DNA of 47,637 bases from Gammaproteobacteria bacterium (GTDB lineage Bacteria; Pseudomonadota; Gammaproteobacteria; Steroidobacterales; GCA-2729495), in NCBI GenBank assembly GCA_020853135.1, contig JADYZO010000093.1, forward strand, positions 1-47,637, read 5' to 3'. The translations under genes and the position numbers were made by a program. The notes below the pieces were generated by a model. The model did not search any database, was not told the DNA's origin, and was given only the letters and a program-made list of their open reading frames with translations. Shown in pieces: positions 38,877-47,637 of this stretch (positions are counted from its first letter, which is position 1; the number at the start of each line of letters is the position of its first letter).

Positions 38877-41800
38877 TCAATGGAAGTCGCGGCTCTGCAC
38901 CGCCAGTCCCCCGAGCAGGACGCTGTGGTCCTCCAGCCGTCCTGCGATCACGTGCAGCACATCACCCTCGCGCTGCACCCTCCCCCATGCACCCATGAGC
39001 GCGGCCTGCAGCAGGATGCGCCGCTGCCGCAGCGAAACCTGCTCCCGGACGATGAGGTTGACCTGGCCGGTCTCGTCCTCGAGGGTCACGAACACCACCC
39101 CGCCGGCACTGCCGGGGCGTTGCCGCGCGATCACCAGGCCCGCCACATGGACCAGGCTGCCACGGGGCCGCTGCCAGAGGCCGGCGGCGCTCACCACCGC
39201 TGCGCCGGTGAAACCTGCCCGCAGCAGGGCCAGCGGGTGAGGCCCCAGCGTCAGGCCGGTGCTGGCGTAGTCGGCGGCAGTATCCTCAGCCCCGGTCGGG
39301 GCACGCAACAGCGGAACACCCTCGGCGATGCGCAGGCGCGGCCACAGCGACAGCGGCGGCTCGATGCCCGCCACCGCCCAGGCCGCGCGGTGCCGGTTGC
39401 CGGCGAGACCCGCGAGCGCACCCGCAGCGGCCAGCGCCGCCAGCTCCCGCCTGCCGAGCCCGGCGCGTGCGGCGAGGTCCTCCACGCTGGCGAAGGCGCC
39501 GCCTGAACGCGCTGCCACCAGCGCCGCCGCCGCAGGCGCGGGCAGGTCGCGGACCAGCCGCAGCCCGAGGCGCAGCGCGGGTCCCGCCTCCCCCGGTTCC
39601 AGCGTGCAGTCCCAGCCACTGGTGCTGGCATCGATGGGGCGCAGCTCCACGCCGTGGCGGCGTGCATCCTGCACCAGTTGCGCGGGTGCGTAGAAACCCA
39701 TCGGCTGGCTGTTCAGCAGCGCGCAGGTGAAGGCCGCCGGCTCGTGGCACTTCAGCCAGGCCGAGACATACACCAGCAGGGCGAAGCTCGCGGCATGCGA
39801 TTCCGGGAAGCCGTACTCGCCGAAGCCGAGGATCTGCCGGAAGAGCTGCCGGGCGAATTGCGCGGTGTAGCCGCGCCGGCGCATGCCCTCCATGAGCCGG
39901 CGCTCGAAGGGCCCGAGACCGCCGCGGCGTTTCCATGCCGCCATGGCCCGGCGCAGCTCATCGGCCTCGCCAGGGGTGAAGCCCGCGGCGACGACGGCCA
40001 GCTGCATCACCTGCTCCTGGAAGATGGGCACGCCCAGGGTGCGCTCGAGCACCTGCCGCACCTCGGCGCTGGGGTAGCTCACCGCCTCCGCACCGCTGCG
40101 CCGGCGCAGGTAGGGATGCACCATGTCGCCCTGGATGGGCCCCGGGCGGATGAGCGCCACCTCGATCACCAGGTCGTAGTAGCAGCGCGGCCGCAGCCGC
40201 GGCAGCATGGCCATCTGCGCGCGGGACTCGACCTGGAATACGCCGATGGTGTCCGCGCGACCCACCATGGCGTAGACCTCCGGGTCCTCGGCCGGTATGT
40301 CGGCCAGGGCAAGCCGGCTGCCGCGGTAAGCATTCACCAGCGCCAGGGTACGGCGGATGGCCGAGAGCATGCCGAGCCCCAGCACGTCCACCTTGAGCAG
40401 GCCAAGGTCGTCGAGGTCGTCCTTGTCCCACTGGATGACGCTGCGCCCCGCCATGGCCGCATTCTCGATGGGCACGAGTCCGGCCAGGGGCCCGCGGGAA
40501 ATCACGAAGCCGCCGACATGCTGGGACAGATGCCGGGGAAAACCGGTGAGCTCCCGGACCAGCCCCAGGAGGCGGCGCACCACGGGGCTCGCCGGGTCGA
40601 GGCCGGCCTCGAGGAGATGCGCCTCATCGATGCCGCTGCCATCCCACCACTGCAGGGCCCTGGCCAGGCGTCCGACCTGCAGGCCCGCCAGCCCCAGGGC
40701 CCGCCCGACGTCGCGCACCGCGCTGCGCGCCCGGTAGCTGATCACCACGGCGGTGAGCGCGGCGCGGTCCCGGCCGTACTTGCCGTAGATGTACTGGATG
40801 ACCTCCTCGCGACGCTCGTGCTCGAAATCCACGTCGATGTCGGGCGGCTCGTTGCGTTCGCGCGAGATGAACCGCTCCATCAGCAGGTTCATGCGTGCGG
40901 GATCCACCTCGGTGATGCCGAGGCAGAAGCACACCGCCGAGTTGGCGGCCGAACCCCTGCCCTGGCAGAGGATGCCGAGGCGGCGTGCGTGGCTGACGAT
41001 GTCATGCACCGTGAGGAAATAGGACTCGTAGCGCAGCTCGGCGATGAGCGCGAGCTCGTGCCCGATCTGCCGGCGCAGGCTGGCGCTGATGCCACCCGGC
41101 CAGCGCCGGCGGATGCCTGCCTCCGTCAACCGGCGCAGGTGGCTCGTGGGCGTCTCCCCGGGGGGCACCAGCTCCTGCGGGTACTCGTAGCGCAGCTCAT
41201 CGAGGCTGAAGCCGATGCGTGCGGCGACCGCCAGCGTGGCGTGCAGCAGCTCCGGCGGATAGAGCTCGCGCAGGCGCGCCAGCGGCCGGAGGCTGCGCTC
41301 GGCGTTCGGGTGCAGGCGGCCCGCGGCGGCGGACAGGGTGGTGCCGAGGCGGATGGCCGTGAGCGTGTCCTGCAGTGCCCGGCGCCCGCCCTCGTGCATG
41401 TGCACGTCGCCTGCCGCGACGGCAGGCAGGCCACAGCCGGCCGCCAGGCTCCTGAGGCGGGCGAGCCGCAGCCGGTCCCCGGCGCCGGCGAACAGGCCGA
41501 TGCCCAGCCAGGCACGGCCCGGGAAATGCCTGCCCACCCAGGCTGCATCGTCCGGCGTGGCCGCATCATCGGCGATCCAGACCGCCAGGCAGCCATCGAG
41601 GCACGTCGCGAAGTCCTCCCGCCCCAGCCGATAACGGCCCTTCGGGGCGGCACGCCGGCCGTGGGTGATGAGCCGGCAGAGCTGGCCATGGCCCTCCCGG
41701 CTGGCCGCCAGCAGCACCAGGCGCAGGCCGTCCTCCAGGCGCAGCTCGGTGCCCACGATGAGCTTCAGCCCCACCTTGCGCGCGGCGACATGGGCGCGCA

Positions 41801-42002
41801 CCACGCCGGAAACCGAGCACTCGTCGGTGATGGCGAGCGCCGTGTAGCCGAGTGCGGCAGCGCGCTCGACGAGTTCGGCAGGATGGGACGCACCCCGCAG
41901 GAAGGTGAAATTGCTGATGCAGTGGAGCTCGGCGTAGCCGGATGGTGCCCGTTGCCGCGCTTCCCCGCTCACCGGAGGGTCTGCCCGCCGATGGGCACTC
42001 AC
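38877..42002 (-). CDS. dnaE2: Error-prone DNA polymerase DnaE2 (ImuC)
   Basis: A C-family polymerase that copies past damaged DNA as part of the SOS mutasome. The GTG at 42002 overlaps the imuB stop by GTGA, so I prefer it to the ATG at 42056; this gives 1041 residues. The PHP domain starts [19 protein letters not shown]. The catalytic palm contains [24 protein letters not shown], with the essential Asp residues, and [21 protein letters not shown]. Fingers and the helix-hairpin-helix part ([21 protein letters not shown]) follow, and an OB domain ([29 protein letters not shown]) ends it. It lacks the longer C-terminal tail of replicative DnaE. Last gene of the lexA operon. Confidence 0.95.
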   Translation of the reverse strand: MSAHRRADPPVSGEARQRAPSGYAELHCISNFTFLRGASHPAELVERAAALGYTALAITDECSVSGVVRAHVAARKVGLKLIVGTELRLEDGLRLVLLAASREGHGQLCRLITHGRRAAPKGRYRLGREDFATCLDGCLAVWIADDAATPDDAAWVGRHFPGRAWLGIGLFAGAGDRLRLARLRSLAAGCGLPAVAAGDVHMHEGGRRALQDTLTAIRLGTTLSAAAGRLHPNAERSLRPLARLRELYPPELLHATLAVAARIGFSLDELRYEYPQELVPPGETPTSHLRRLTEAGIRRRWPGGISASLRRQIGHELALIAELRYESYFLTVHDIVSHARRLGILCQGRGSAANSAVCFCLGITEVDPARMNLLMERFISRERNEPPDIDVDFEHERREEVIQYIYGKYGRDRAALTAVVISYRARSAVRDVGRALGLAGLQVGRLARALQWWDGSGIDEAHLLEAGLDPASPVVRRLLGLVRELTGFPRHLSQHVGGFVISRGPLAGLVPIENAAMAGRSVIQWDKDDLDDLGLLKVDVLGLGMLSAIRRTLALVNAYRGSRLALADIPAEDPEVYAMVGRADTIGVFQVESRAQMAMLPRLRPRCYYDLVIEVALIRPGPIQGDMVHPYLRRRSGAEAVSYPSAEVRQVLERTLGVPIFQEQVMQLAVVAAGFTPGEADELRRAMAAWKRRGGLGPFERRLMEGMRRRGYTAQFARQLFRQILGFGEYGFPESHAASFALLVYVSAWLKCHEPAAFTCALLNSQPMGFYAPAQLVQDARRHGVELRPIDASTSGWDCTLEPGEAGPALRLGLRLVRDLPAPAAAALVAARSGGAFASVEDLAARAGLGRRELAALAAAGALAGLAGNRHRAAWAVAGIEPPLSLWPRLRIAEGVPLLRAPTGAEDTAADYASTGLTLGPHPLALLRAGFTGAAVVSAAGLWQRPRGSLVHVAGLVIARQRPGSAGGVVFVTLEDETGQVNLIVREQVSLRQRRILLQAALMGAWGRVQREGDVLHVIAGRLEDHSVLLGGLAVQSRDFH

Positions 42003-43546
42003 CCGAACAGGCCGTGCAGGTACCAGCGCCCGCTGCGGCGTTCCTGGAAAACCCACAGCCGCAGGCCACGCGGGCTGCGGGCCACGTAGTAATCGCGGCG
42101 CACGTCATCACCATCCCACCAGCCCGCCTCGATGCGCTCCGGCCCGTCCTCGAAAGCCAGAGGCCCGTGGAACTGCGGCAGCGCACCACGCCGGGCCAGG
42201 GCTGCAGGCTCGGTGAGTATCCACAGGGGCCGCAGGCCGCAGGCCACGGCAGCCGCAGGGGCCACGCCCGCTCCCCTGTCATCGGTCACCGGCTGCCAGG
42301 CCCGCTCGGGACGCGGCTCGGGACTGGCCCGCAACCCGTGCACGGCATGGATACCCAGGCGCAGGCGCAGGCGCTCCACCAGCCCGGCCAGCCGCTCACC
42401 CTGGTCCAGCTGCAGGCCGAGCAGGTCCTCCCGCGCCATGGGCGGCAATTCCGCGACATCGGCCTCCAGCGCCAGGGCCACCACCGGTGCAGGCAGGCGC
42501 AGCGCGCACAGATGCAGGGCTGCCAGCTCACGCAGTTGCGCCACGTCGATGCTGGGCCTGAGCAGCCCGATGCGCAGCAGGCTGTCCCTGGCAGCACGGT
42601 GGTGCAGGCGCACCCACAGGACCTGCACGCCCGCCTGGCGCGGCTGCAGCCGTGCCCGCAACCGGAGCAACAGCAGCTGCAGGGCATCGAGGAGCAGCGT
42701 GCCGTCGCAGGTCTCCACCGGCAGTTCCAGGTCGTCGCGCAAACGCCCGTCCTGGCGGCAGGCCGGGCGCAGCTCCGGACGCCGCCCGAGGGCCTCGTCG
42801 ATCTCCTGCAGGCATTCCCGCCCGAACCTGCGCGTGAAGCCATCACGGGGCAGGCGCATGCAGTCGCCCAGGCGGTTGATGCCCATGCGCAGCAGGCCAC
42901 TCACCGTTGCCGCGGACCATCCCGGCAGGTTGACGGGCATGCCCGCCAGCACGGCCGGCAGCCGCGCAGGTTCCTCCACCACCTGGCCCCGTCCGGCACG
43001 CGCCAGCCAGAGCGCCGCCCTTGCGGTGGGCGCGATGGCGGCCCTGACGTCGTGGCCACATCCGGCGACCCCGGCCACGGCTGCCGCGAGCATCGCCGCG
43101 GGCCCGCCAAACAGCGCGCAACTCGCCGCGATCTCCAGCAGCAGGGCATCGCCGCCAGGATCCACGTTGACCAGCGGCGTGAAGCGTGCCGCCCAGCTGG
43201 ACAGCCTCGCCAGCGCGGCCTGCTCCAGCCCGGGCCGTCGCTGCCGGATGCCGAGCCCGGGCAACAGCGCCAGCGCCGCATTGAGCGGCATGCCGGGGTG
43301 CACACCACAGGCCGCAGCGGTCGCGCCGGGCAGCAGGATGACGGGATCTTGCCGGCCGCCGGCAAGGACCGCCTGTGGCGCCTCACCCGGCGCGGCGACC
43401 ACCTCCAGTGGCAGCTGCGGCAGTTGCAGGCACAGCCAGAGCCGCTGCGCACCGCAGCCTGCCGGCAGGCCAGCCGCCGGTGCCGCAGCCAGCGGCAGGG
43501 CTGCATCCCCGAACGGCAAGGGCAGGTTTCGGGAATCTGCGGGCAT
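41999..43546 (-). CDS. imuB: Y-family polymerase homologue ImuB
   Basis: A 515-residue protein related to DinB/UmuC polymerases but without the catalytic acidic residues at the expected place ([16 protein letters not shown] in place of the usual F-x-D-x-D). In the mutasome it acts as a hub binding the beta clamp, ImuA and DnaE2. Visible parts are the palm-like start (about 34-60), [34 protein letters not shown] (about 130-145), helix-hairpin-helix [17 protein letters not shown] segment, and a C-terminal [33 protein letters not shown]. It starts 6 bases after imuA and overlaps dnaE2. Confidence 0.93.
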   Translation of the reverse strand: MPADSRNLPLPFGDAALPLAAAPAAGLPAGCGAQRLWLCLQLPQLPLEVVAAPGEAPQAVLAGGRQDPVILLPGATAAACGVHPGMPLNAALALLPGLGIRQRRPGLEQAALARLSSWAARFTPLVNVDPGGDALLLEIAASCALFGGPAAMLAAAVAGVAGCGHDVRAAIAPTARAALWLARAGRGQVVEEPARLPAVLAGMPVNLPGWSAATVSGLLRMGINRLGDCMRLPRDGFTRRFGRECLQEIDEALGRRPELRPACRQDGRLRDDLELPVETCDGTLLLDALQLLLLRLRARLQPRQAGVQVLWVRLHHRAARDSLLRIGLLRPSIDVAQLRELAALHLCALRLPAPVVALALEADVAELPPMAREDLLGLQLDQGERLAGLVERLRLRLGIHAVHGLRASPEPRPERAWQPVTDDRGAGVAPAAAVACGLRPLWILTEPAALARRGALPQFHGPLAFEDGPERIEAGWWDGDDVRRDYYVARSPRGLRLWVFQERRSGRWYLHGLFG

Positions 43547-43552
43547 GGCGCA

Positions 43553-44197
43553 TCAACCCAGGTCCGCGGCAGCCACCGCCGGCGGCCCGCCCCTGCGCTT
43601 GAGGATGTGCAGCCTGGCGCGACCCGCAGCGCGTTCCCGCATGAAGTGGATGCGCAAGGGCGCGGGCGAGGGAGCCAGCCGCGCCCGCGCATCGCGGAAC
43701 AGCAGCACCCAGGCACCGCTCGGCCCGGCTGCCAGCTGCAGGCGTCGCAGCGGCGCCTGCCTGGCAAGATTCGTCCAGCCAGCCACCGCGATGCAGGTGC
43801 GCGAGCGCAGCGCCTGCTCCATGACCCACAGCGTGTCGCCCGCCTGCTTCGCGTGCACGACCAGGAACCTGGCGGGATCGAGGCCGGCGCCCGCCAGGGC
43901 AGGCGCATAAGGCATGTAGGGCGGCGCAACCAGCATGATCCACTTCGGCGCCCCACCCGCGTCATCGTTCCCGGCGGTCAGCCGGCCCAGTGCCGGGAGC
44001 AGCAGGGTGAGTTCCCCCGTGCCATGGTCATCGACGAGCAGCTCGGTCAGCTGCCCGAGCGGCCAGCCGCCGCCAAGGGCCGCATCGAGTTCCGGCCAGC
44101 CCGTCGATACGCCCCTGGCCATGGCCGCGGATGCGCGCCCCGCCCGCCAGATGCGGGGATCCTGCAGCAGCTCGCCGATCGGTCCCTGGAAGGCCAC
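43553..44197 (-). CDS. imuA: Translesion synthesis protein ImuA
   Basis: A 214-residue RecA-like protein of the SOS mutasome. GVSTGWPELDAALGGGWPLGQLTELL (about 29-54) is the RecA/SulA-like start. The Walker A region reads DDHGTGELTLLLPAL, without the usual Gly-Lys-Thr, so ATP use is doubtful, as in other short ImuA proteins. WIMLVAPPYMPYAPALAGAGLDPARFLVVHA follows as the strand-and-loop core. It is thought to link ImuB to RecA or to inhibit RecA. It starts 16 bases after lexA in the same operon. Confidence 0.92.
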   Translation of the reverse strand: MAFQGPIGELLQDPRIWRAGRASAAMARGVSTGWPELDAALGGGWPLGQLTELLVDDHGTGELTLLLPALGRLTAGNDDAGGAPKWIMLVAPPYMPYAPALAGAGLDPARFLVVHAKQAGDTLWVMEQALRSRTCIAVAGWTNLARQAPLRRLQLAAGPSGAWVLLFRDARARLAPSPAPLRIHFMRERAAGRARLHILKRRGGPPAVAAADLG

Positions 44198-44213
44198 GGG
44201 CCCACCGCCATCG

Positions 44214-44825
44214 TCAGGACAGGCGGTTGCGCAATACGCCGACCACCACGCCCTCGATCACCATGGGATCTTCCTGGAGGTCAATGCGGATGGGCTCGAA
44301 GTCGGGATTCTCCGGGAGGAGCCAGACCACCGGGCCTTCCTGGCGGTAGCGCTTGACGGTGACTTCTTCCTCGAGCCTCGCCACCACCACCTGCCCGTTG
44401 CGCACTTCGGGTGTACGGCAGACGGCCACGAGGTCGCCATCGAGGATGCCCGCACCCTTCATGCTCATGCCCTGCACCCGCAGCAGGTAGTGCGGCTTCG
44501 GGTTGAACAGCGAGGCATCGACCCGGTAACGACCCTCGATGTTCTCCTGGGCCAGTATCGGGTGGCCGGCGGCGACGCGCCCGACGAGCGGCAGCAGACC
44601 CGGCTCGCGCAACCCGTCGCCGAGCTGGATGCCGCGCGAAGCGCCCGGCAGCAGGTCGATGACGCCCTTGCGCTGCAGGGCCCTCAGGTGCTCCTCGGCG
44701 GCGTTGGCAGAGCGGAATCCCAGTGCCCGGGCGATCTCCGCACGCGTAGGCGGCATCCCGGTTTCATCGATAAATGACTGGATGAACGAAAGAACTTCAG
44801 CCTGGCGGGAGGTGAGCTGGGCCAT
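44214..44825 (-). CDS. lexA: SOS repressor LexA
   Basis: A 203-residue repressor. The start at 44825 ([18 protein letters not shown]) is the family start; a longer frame from 44918 would run through the operator. The winged-helix DNA-binding domain is about 1-65, with [23 protein letters not shown] as recognition helix region. The self-cleavage bond Ala86-Gly87 is in RVAAGHPIL. The catalytic dyad is Ser121 in GMSMKGAG and Lys158 in EVTVKRYR. RecA filaments trigger cleavage. It heads lexA-imuA-imuB-dnaE2 and represses it through the box just upstream. Confidence 0.96.
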   Translation of the reverse strand: MAQLTSRQAEVLSFIQSFIDETGMPPTRAEIARALGFRSANAAEEHLRALQRKGVIDLLPGASRGIQLGDGLREPGLLPLVGRVAAGHPILAQENIEGRYRVDASLFNPKPHYLLRVQGMSMKGAGILDGDLVAVCRTPEVRNGQVVVARLEEEVTVKRYRQEGPVVWLLPENPDFEPIRIDLQEDPMVIEGVVVGVLRNRLS

Positions 44826-44851
44826 GGGGAGATGCCTGTGAATAACCACAA

Positions 44852-44871
44852 TACTGTGATCATATACAGTT
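44852..44871 (-). promoter_or_regulatory. LexA (SOS) box of the lexA operon
   Basis: TACTGTGATCATATACAGTT matches the CTGT-N8-ACAG SOS operator exactly and lies 26 bases before the lexA ATG. On the minus strand a likely -10 element TATGAT (44859-44864) lies inside it, with a weaker TTGCAC (44881-44886) 16 bases upstream, so bound LexA would block RNA polymerase. The remaining space to 45192 holds no gene I can support. Confidence 0.93.
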
Positions 44872-45192
44872 CCCTGCCTGGTGCAAGCCTGCCCTGCTCC
44901 GTTGTGGCCGGCCTGCATCCATCTTCAACGACCACGCCCCGGTTACCGGCATCACCGCATCACTGCCCGCGCCGGCCACGGCACCACACGAGGAGTGCCC
45001 GCATGGGCGTACCGGCTACGGCACGATCCGGCGCCATCCGCGGCAGCGCGGACCGGCCCGCGCATTGCGCAGCACGGTTGATTCGTTCATGATTATGACC
45101 GCATCGAGGGAAGCCCCTGGCGGTTTTTCCTCGCATCTCGCTGCGGCATTCACCGCATTCCTGTCACGAACACCAATCCAGAGGATTTGTTG

Positions 45193-45504
45193 ATGAACAC
45201 GAAGCTCGCAATGAAGGCCGGCGTTGCCGCCCTTGCCGTGATGATGGCCGCCGGCTGCTCGACGGTCGCCCAGAAGGATTTCGATGCGCTGAGCGCCAAG
45301 GTCGATCGCCTGTCTGCGGACGTCGCGTCTGCCAAGTCCGCTGCCGATGCTGCCGGGGCCTCCTCCAAGGATGCCGGCCAGAAGGCCGCCGCCGCGCAGA
45401 GCACCGCCAACCAGGCCCTCAATGCAGCCAACCAGAGCCAGGCCTGCTGCGACGCCACCAACGAGAAGATCGATCGGATGTTCAAGCGCAGCCAGGCCAA
45501 GTAA
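45193..45504 (+). CDS. Braun-type (Lpp/OprI-like) outer-membrane lipoprotein
   Basis: A 103-residue lipoprotein with signal peptide and lipobox MMAAGCS. The mature part is one long heptad helix (FDALSAKVDRLSADVASAKSAADAA and onward) rich in Ala at core positions, as in Ala-zipper trimers of Lpp/OprI. It ends KRSQAK with a C-terminal Lys, the residue by which Braun lipoprotein is tied to peptidoglycan. Two adjacent cysteines near the end (SQACCDATNEKID) are seen in OprI-like proteins. A GAGGA ribosome site precedes the ATG at 45193. A strong terminator follows, and the convergent gene encodes an L,D-transpeptidase. Confidence 0.85.
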   Translation: MNTKLAMKAGVAALAVMMAAGCSTVAQKDFDALSAKVDRLSADVASAKSAADAAGASSKDAGQKAAAAQSTANQALNAANQSQACCDATNEKIDRMFKRSQAK

Positions 45505-45523
45505 AGAAAGCCTGCACCTACGC

Positions 45524-45555
45524 AAAAAGGCCGCAGCGCAAGCTGCGGCCTTTTT
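45524..45555. terminator. Bidirectional rho-independent terminator
   Basis: AAAAA, then a perfect 9-bp stem GGCCGCAGC/GCTGCGGCC with a GCAA tetraloop, then TTTTT. The A and T tracts on both sides allow use from either strand, which fits its place between the convergent lipoprotein and transpeptidase genes. Confidence 0.93.
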
Positions 45556-45585
45556 CATTGGCGGCGCTGGCGCACCGGGCGCTGG

Positions 45586-46650
45586 TCACCTGCGCGGGTA
45601 CTTCGATGCCTCCGGGCGCCGCAACGGGGAGGCCAGCCCACGGGCCGGCAGATCGGCATCCACGGCATGACCACCCTCCACACCCGCCACCTGCACCGGC
45701 CCACCAACCCGCACCGGAATCCCGAGCTTTTCCCGATAAACCTTCTCGACGAGATCCCAGTCGACCCGTGCCGGGCGCTCCGCGGTGGCACGCACATAGA
45801 GCGCGGTGACGTCGGTCATGCCGTGGTCACCGGCACCGGCATCACCCTCCAGGTGCGGATGCACCTCGAGGTACAGGCCATCGGGCGCCCAGCCGAATTT
45901 GTAGGGCTGGTTGACGATCTGCACCGGCGTGCCGACCGGCACCTTCGGGAACAGCCACTCGATGTCCTCCGGGTACATGCGGATGCAGCCATGCGTCACC
46001 TGCATGCCGATGCCGACGGACCGGTTGGTGCCGTGGATCAGGTAGCCCGCGCTGCTCAGGCGCATGGCGTAGTCGCCCAGCGGGTTCTTCGGCCCCGGGG
46101 GTATGGCCTTCGGGAGGATGTCGCCATCGGCGGCATGCTCGGCGCGGATGCTTTCCGGCGGGTACCACGTCGGCTGCGCCTGCTTGGACAGGATGCGGTG
46201 CACGCCGATGGGCGTGGCCCAGTCCATGCGACCGATGCTCACGGGGAAGGTCGCCACCACCGGGCGGTCGCCAACACGCGTGAAGTAGTAGAGGCGGTAC
46301 TCCGCGATGTTGACCAGGATGCCCTGGCGTATGCCCGCGGGCAGCACATAGCGGGTCGGCAGGAGCACCTCCGCATCCTTGCCCGGCAACCAGGGATCGA
46401 CGCCCGGATTGGCGTCGCGCATGTCTTCATAGCCAAGGCCGGTGCGCCGGGCGATATCGGTCAGCGTGTCCTCGTAGGCCGCCCGCACCGTCATCAGGGT
46501 GCCGACCAGGTCGGAACCCGGCACCAGCGCCAGGGTCTCGGCCAGCGCGGCCGGGGCCGCGAGACCGGCCAATGCCAGGACAGCGATGCACGGGCGCATC
46601 AGGCGCAGGCGCACGCGGCAGGACAGCAGGAATCGATTGGGCAGTTGCAT
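45586..46650 (-). CDS. L,D-transpeptidase (YkuD family) with LysM-like segment
   Basis: A 354-residue periplasmic enzyme with signal peptide (about 18-38, ending ALAE; Met18 is an alternative start). Residues about 45-100 resemble LysM (VRAAYEDTLTDIARRTGLGYEDMRDANPGVDPWLPG). The YkuD domain spans about 108-250: ILVNIAEYRLYYF, the catalytic motif IHGTNRSVGIGMQVTHGCIRMYPED with Cys222 and His. Related enzymes (ErfK/YbiS group) attach lipoprotein to diaminopimelate of peptidoglycan or make 3-3 crosslinks. The convergent Lpp-like gene with a terminal Lys supports the first role. Confidence 0.93.
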   Translation of the reverse strand: MQLPNRFLLSCRVRLRLMRPCIAVLALAGLAAPAALAETLALVPGSDLVGTLMTVRAAYEDTLTDIARRTGLGYEDMRDANPGVDPWLPGKDAEVLLPTRYVLPAGIRQGILVNIAEYRLYYFTRVGDRPVVATFPVSIGRMDWATPIGVHRILSKQAQPTWYPPESIRAEHAADGDILPKAIPPGPKNPLGDYAMRLSSAGYLIHGTNRSVGIGMQVTHGCIRMYPEDIEWLFPKVPVGTPVQIVNQPYKFGWAPDGLYLEVHPHLEGDAGAGDHGMTDVTALYVRATAERPARVDWDLVEKVYREKLGIPVRVGGPVQVAGVEGGHAVDADLPARGLASPLRRPEASKYPRR

Positions 46651-46705
46651 GGAATGATTCTAGCCAGAGGCCCGGGCAGCGGCCAGCGCGCCGGTCGCAC
46701 CGTGC

Positions 46706-47637
46706 TCAGAAGCGGACCAGGCAGGCGCCCCAGGTGAACCCGCCGCCGAAGGCTTCCAGCAACAGCAGGTCGCCACGCTTCACGCGGCCATCGCGTACGG
46801 CCACATCGAGCGCCATCGGCACGGAGGCGGCCGAGGTGTTGCCGTGGTCCTGCAAGGTGAGCACGACGCGCTCCATCGGCATGTCCAGCCGCTTCGCGGT
46901 CGCCTGGATGATGCGCAGGTTCGCCTGGTGCGGAATCAGCCAGTCCACCGCGGAACGGTCCAGGCGGTTGGCGGCCAGCGCCTCCTCGACGATGCCCTCG
47001 AGGGTCTTCACCGCCACCTTGAAGACCTCGTTGCCCTTCATGTGGATGAAGGGGCCGGCCTGCTCGCCGAACACCGGGCCCTGGCGCCGCGACGGCCCAT
47101 ACGGGTGATAGAGCAGGTCCTTGTAGCGGCCATCGGCGCCGAGATGGCAGGAGACGATGCCCGGTTCATCAGCAGGCTGCAGCACCACGGCGCCCGCGCC
47201 GTCACCGAACAGCACACAGGTGCTGCGGTCGCTCCAGTCGGTGATGCGTGACAGTGTCTCGGCGCCGATGACCAGCGCGCAGCGCGCGCGCCCGGTGGCG
47301 ATGAAGCGCTCGGCGATGCTCAGTGCATAGATGAAGCCGCTGCAGGCGGCCTCCACGCTGAAGGCCGCGCAACCATGGATGCCAAGCCGGTCCTGCAGCA
47401 GGCAACCCAGGTTGGGGAACACCACGTCGGGCGTGGTCGTGCCCACGACGATGAAGTCGATGTCCGCGACGGTGACGCCGGCTGATTCCATGGCACGGCG
47501 CGCCGCCTGCTCGGCGAGGTCCGCCGTGGTCTGCGTGTCGGCGGCGATATGCCGGCGCTCGATGCCGGTGCGGTCGCGGATCCACTCGTCGGTGGTGTCC
47601 ACCATCTTCTCGAGCTCCTGGTTCGTCAGGATGCGCT
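46706..47637 (-). CDS. fabH: 3-oxoacyl-ACP synthase III (FabH), start outside window
   Basis: 310 residues are visible and the frame stays open to the right edge ([19 protein letters not shown]), so the first few residues are missing. The catalytic triad is present: Cys in [12 protein letters not shown], His in [10 protein letters not shown] and Asn in [25 protein letters not shown] and the terminal [16 protein letters not shown] are also standard. FabH starts fatty acid synthesis by joining acetyl-CoA to malonyl-ACP in the cytoplasm. Its usual neighbours (plsX, rpmF upstream; fabD downstream) are not visible: downstream lies the transpeptidase gene instead. Confidence 0.96.
   Translation of the reverse strand, partial: RILTNQELEKMVDTTDEWIRDRTGIERRHIAADTQTTADLAEQAARRAMESAGVTVADIDFIVVGTTTPDVVFPNLGCLLQDRLGIHGCAAFSVEAACSGFIYALSIAERFIATGRARCALVIGAETLSRITDWSDRSTCVLFGDGAGAVVLQPADEPGIVSCHLGADGRYKDLLYHPYGPSRRQGPVFGEQAGPFIHMKGNEVFKVAVKTLEGIVEEALAANRLDRSAVDWLIPHQANLRIIQATAKRLDMPMERVVLTLQDHGNTSAASVPMALDVAVRDGRVKRGDLLLLEAFGGGFTWGACLVRF

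Noticed and set aside
39654..44356. Two overlapping plus-strand frames of more than 800 codons antisense to dnaE2 and imuB
   Set aside because: Same shadow pattern; the minus strand encodes a well-known operon.
44832..45092. Plus-strand frames between lexA and the lipoprotein
   Set aside because: They run through the SOS operator, have random composition and lack a ribosome site.

Overview
The window appears to join two unrelated genomes. Positions 1 to about 24,100 look like a Planctomycetota (probably Phycisphaerae-type) genome. The signs are secreted proteins with Thr/Gln/Pro-rich stretches after the signal peptide, a dockerin-like repeat, FG-GAP/VCBS propellers on the cell surface, GH38/GH127/GH172 glycosidases and few long operons. 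From about 24,900 to the end, content and order are gammaproteobacterial: ftsK/trxB divergent pair, aat-infA, clpA/clpS, gspCDEF, lexA-imuA-imuB-dnaE2, lpp, L,D-transpeptidase, fabH. The changeover falls inside ftsK, whose N-terminal half is gammaproteobacterial in type and whose C-terminal third is planctomycete in type. An assembly misjoin in the conserved motor domain is the simplest reading. These lineage calls are recognition from memory, not searches.

Planctomycete part: a GNAT fragment (1-257); a secreted GH38 enzyme with a PL4-like front domain; tRNA-Val; a type II NADH dehydrogenase; a dockerin-bearing secreted protein; a four-gene operon (7385-11535) of circularly permuted ATP-grasp, alpha-E, Anbu proteasome-like protease and transglutaminase; a carbohydrate locus of GH172 (minus) diverging from GH127 (plus), with a secreted alpha/beta hydrolase convergent to the latter across a 70-bp tandem repeat array; then a run of secreted or lipid-anchored proteins, two of them with seven FG-GAP repeats each. 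Just before the junction lies a toxin-antitoxin pair bracketed by two direct copies of the ftsK 3' end.

Gammaproteobacterial part: membrane and translation housekeeping (ftsK, trxB, a FemAB/GNAT-like protein, aat, infA), the N-degron adaptor and unfoldase clpS-clpA, the first four type II secretion genes, an SOS mutasome operon led by lexA with a textbook LexA box, a Braun-type lipoprotein convergent with the L,D-transpeptidase that could anchor it, and the 3' part of fabH running off the end.

No phage, transposase, CRISPR array or rRNA was seen. The most unusual features are the mosaic ftsK, the repeated ftsK tail around the toxin-antitoxin module, and the 70-bp hairpin repeats.
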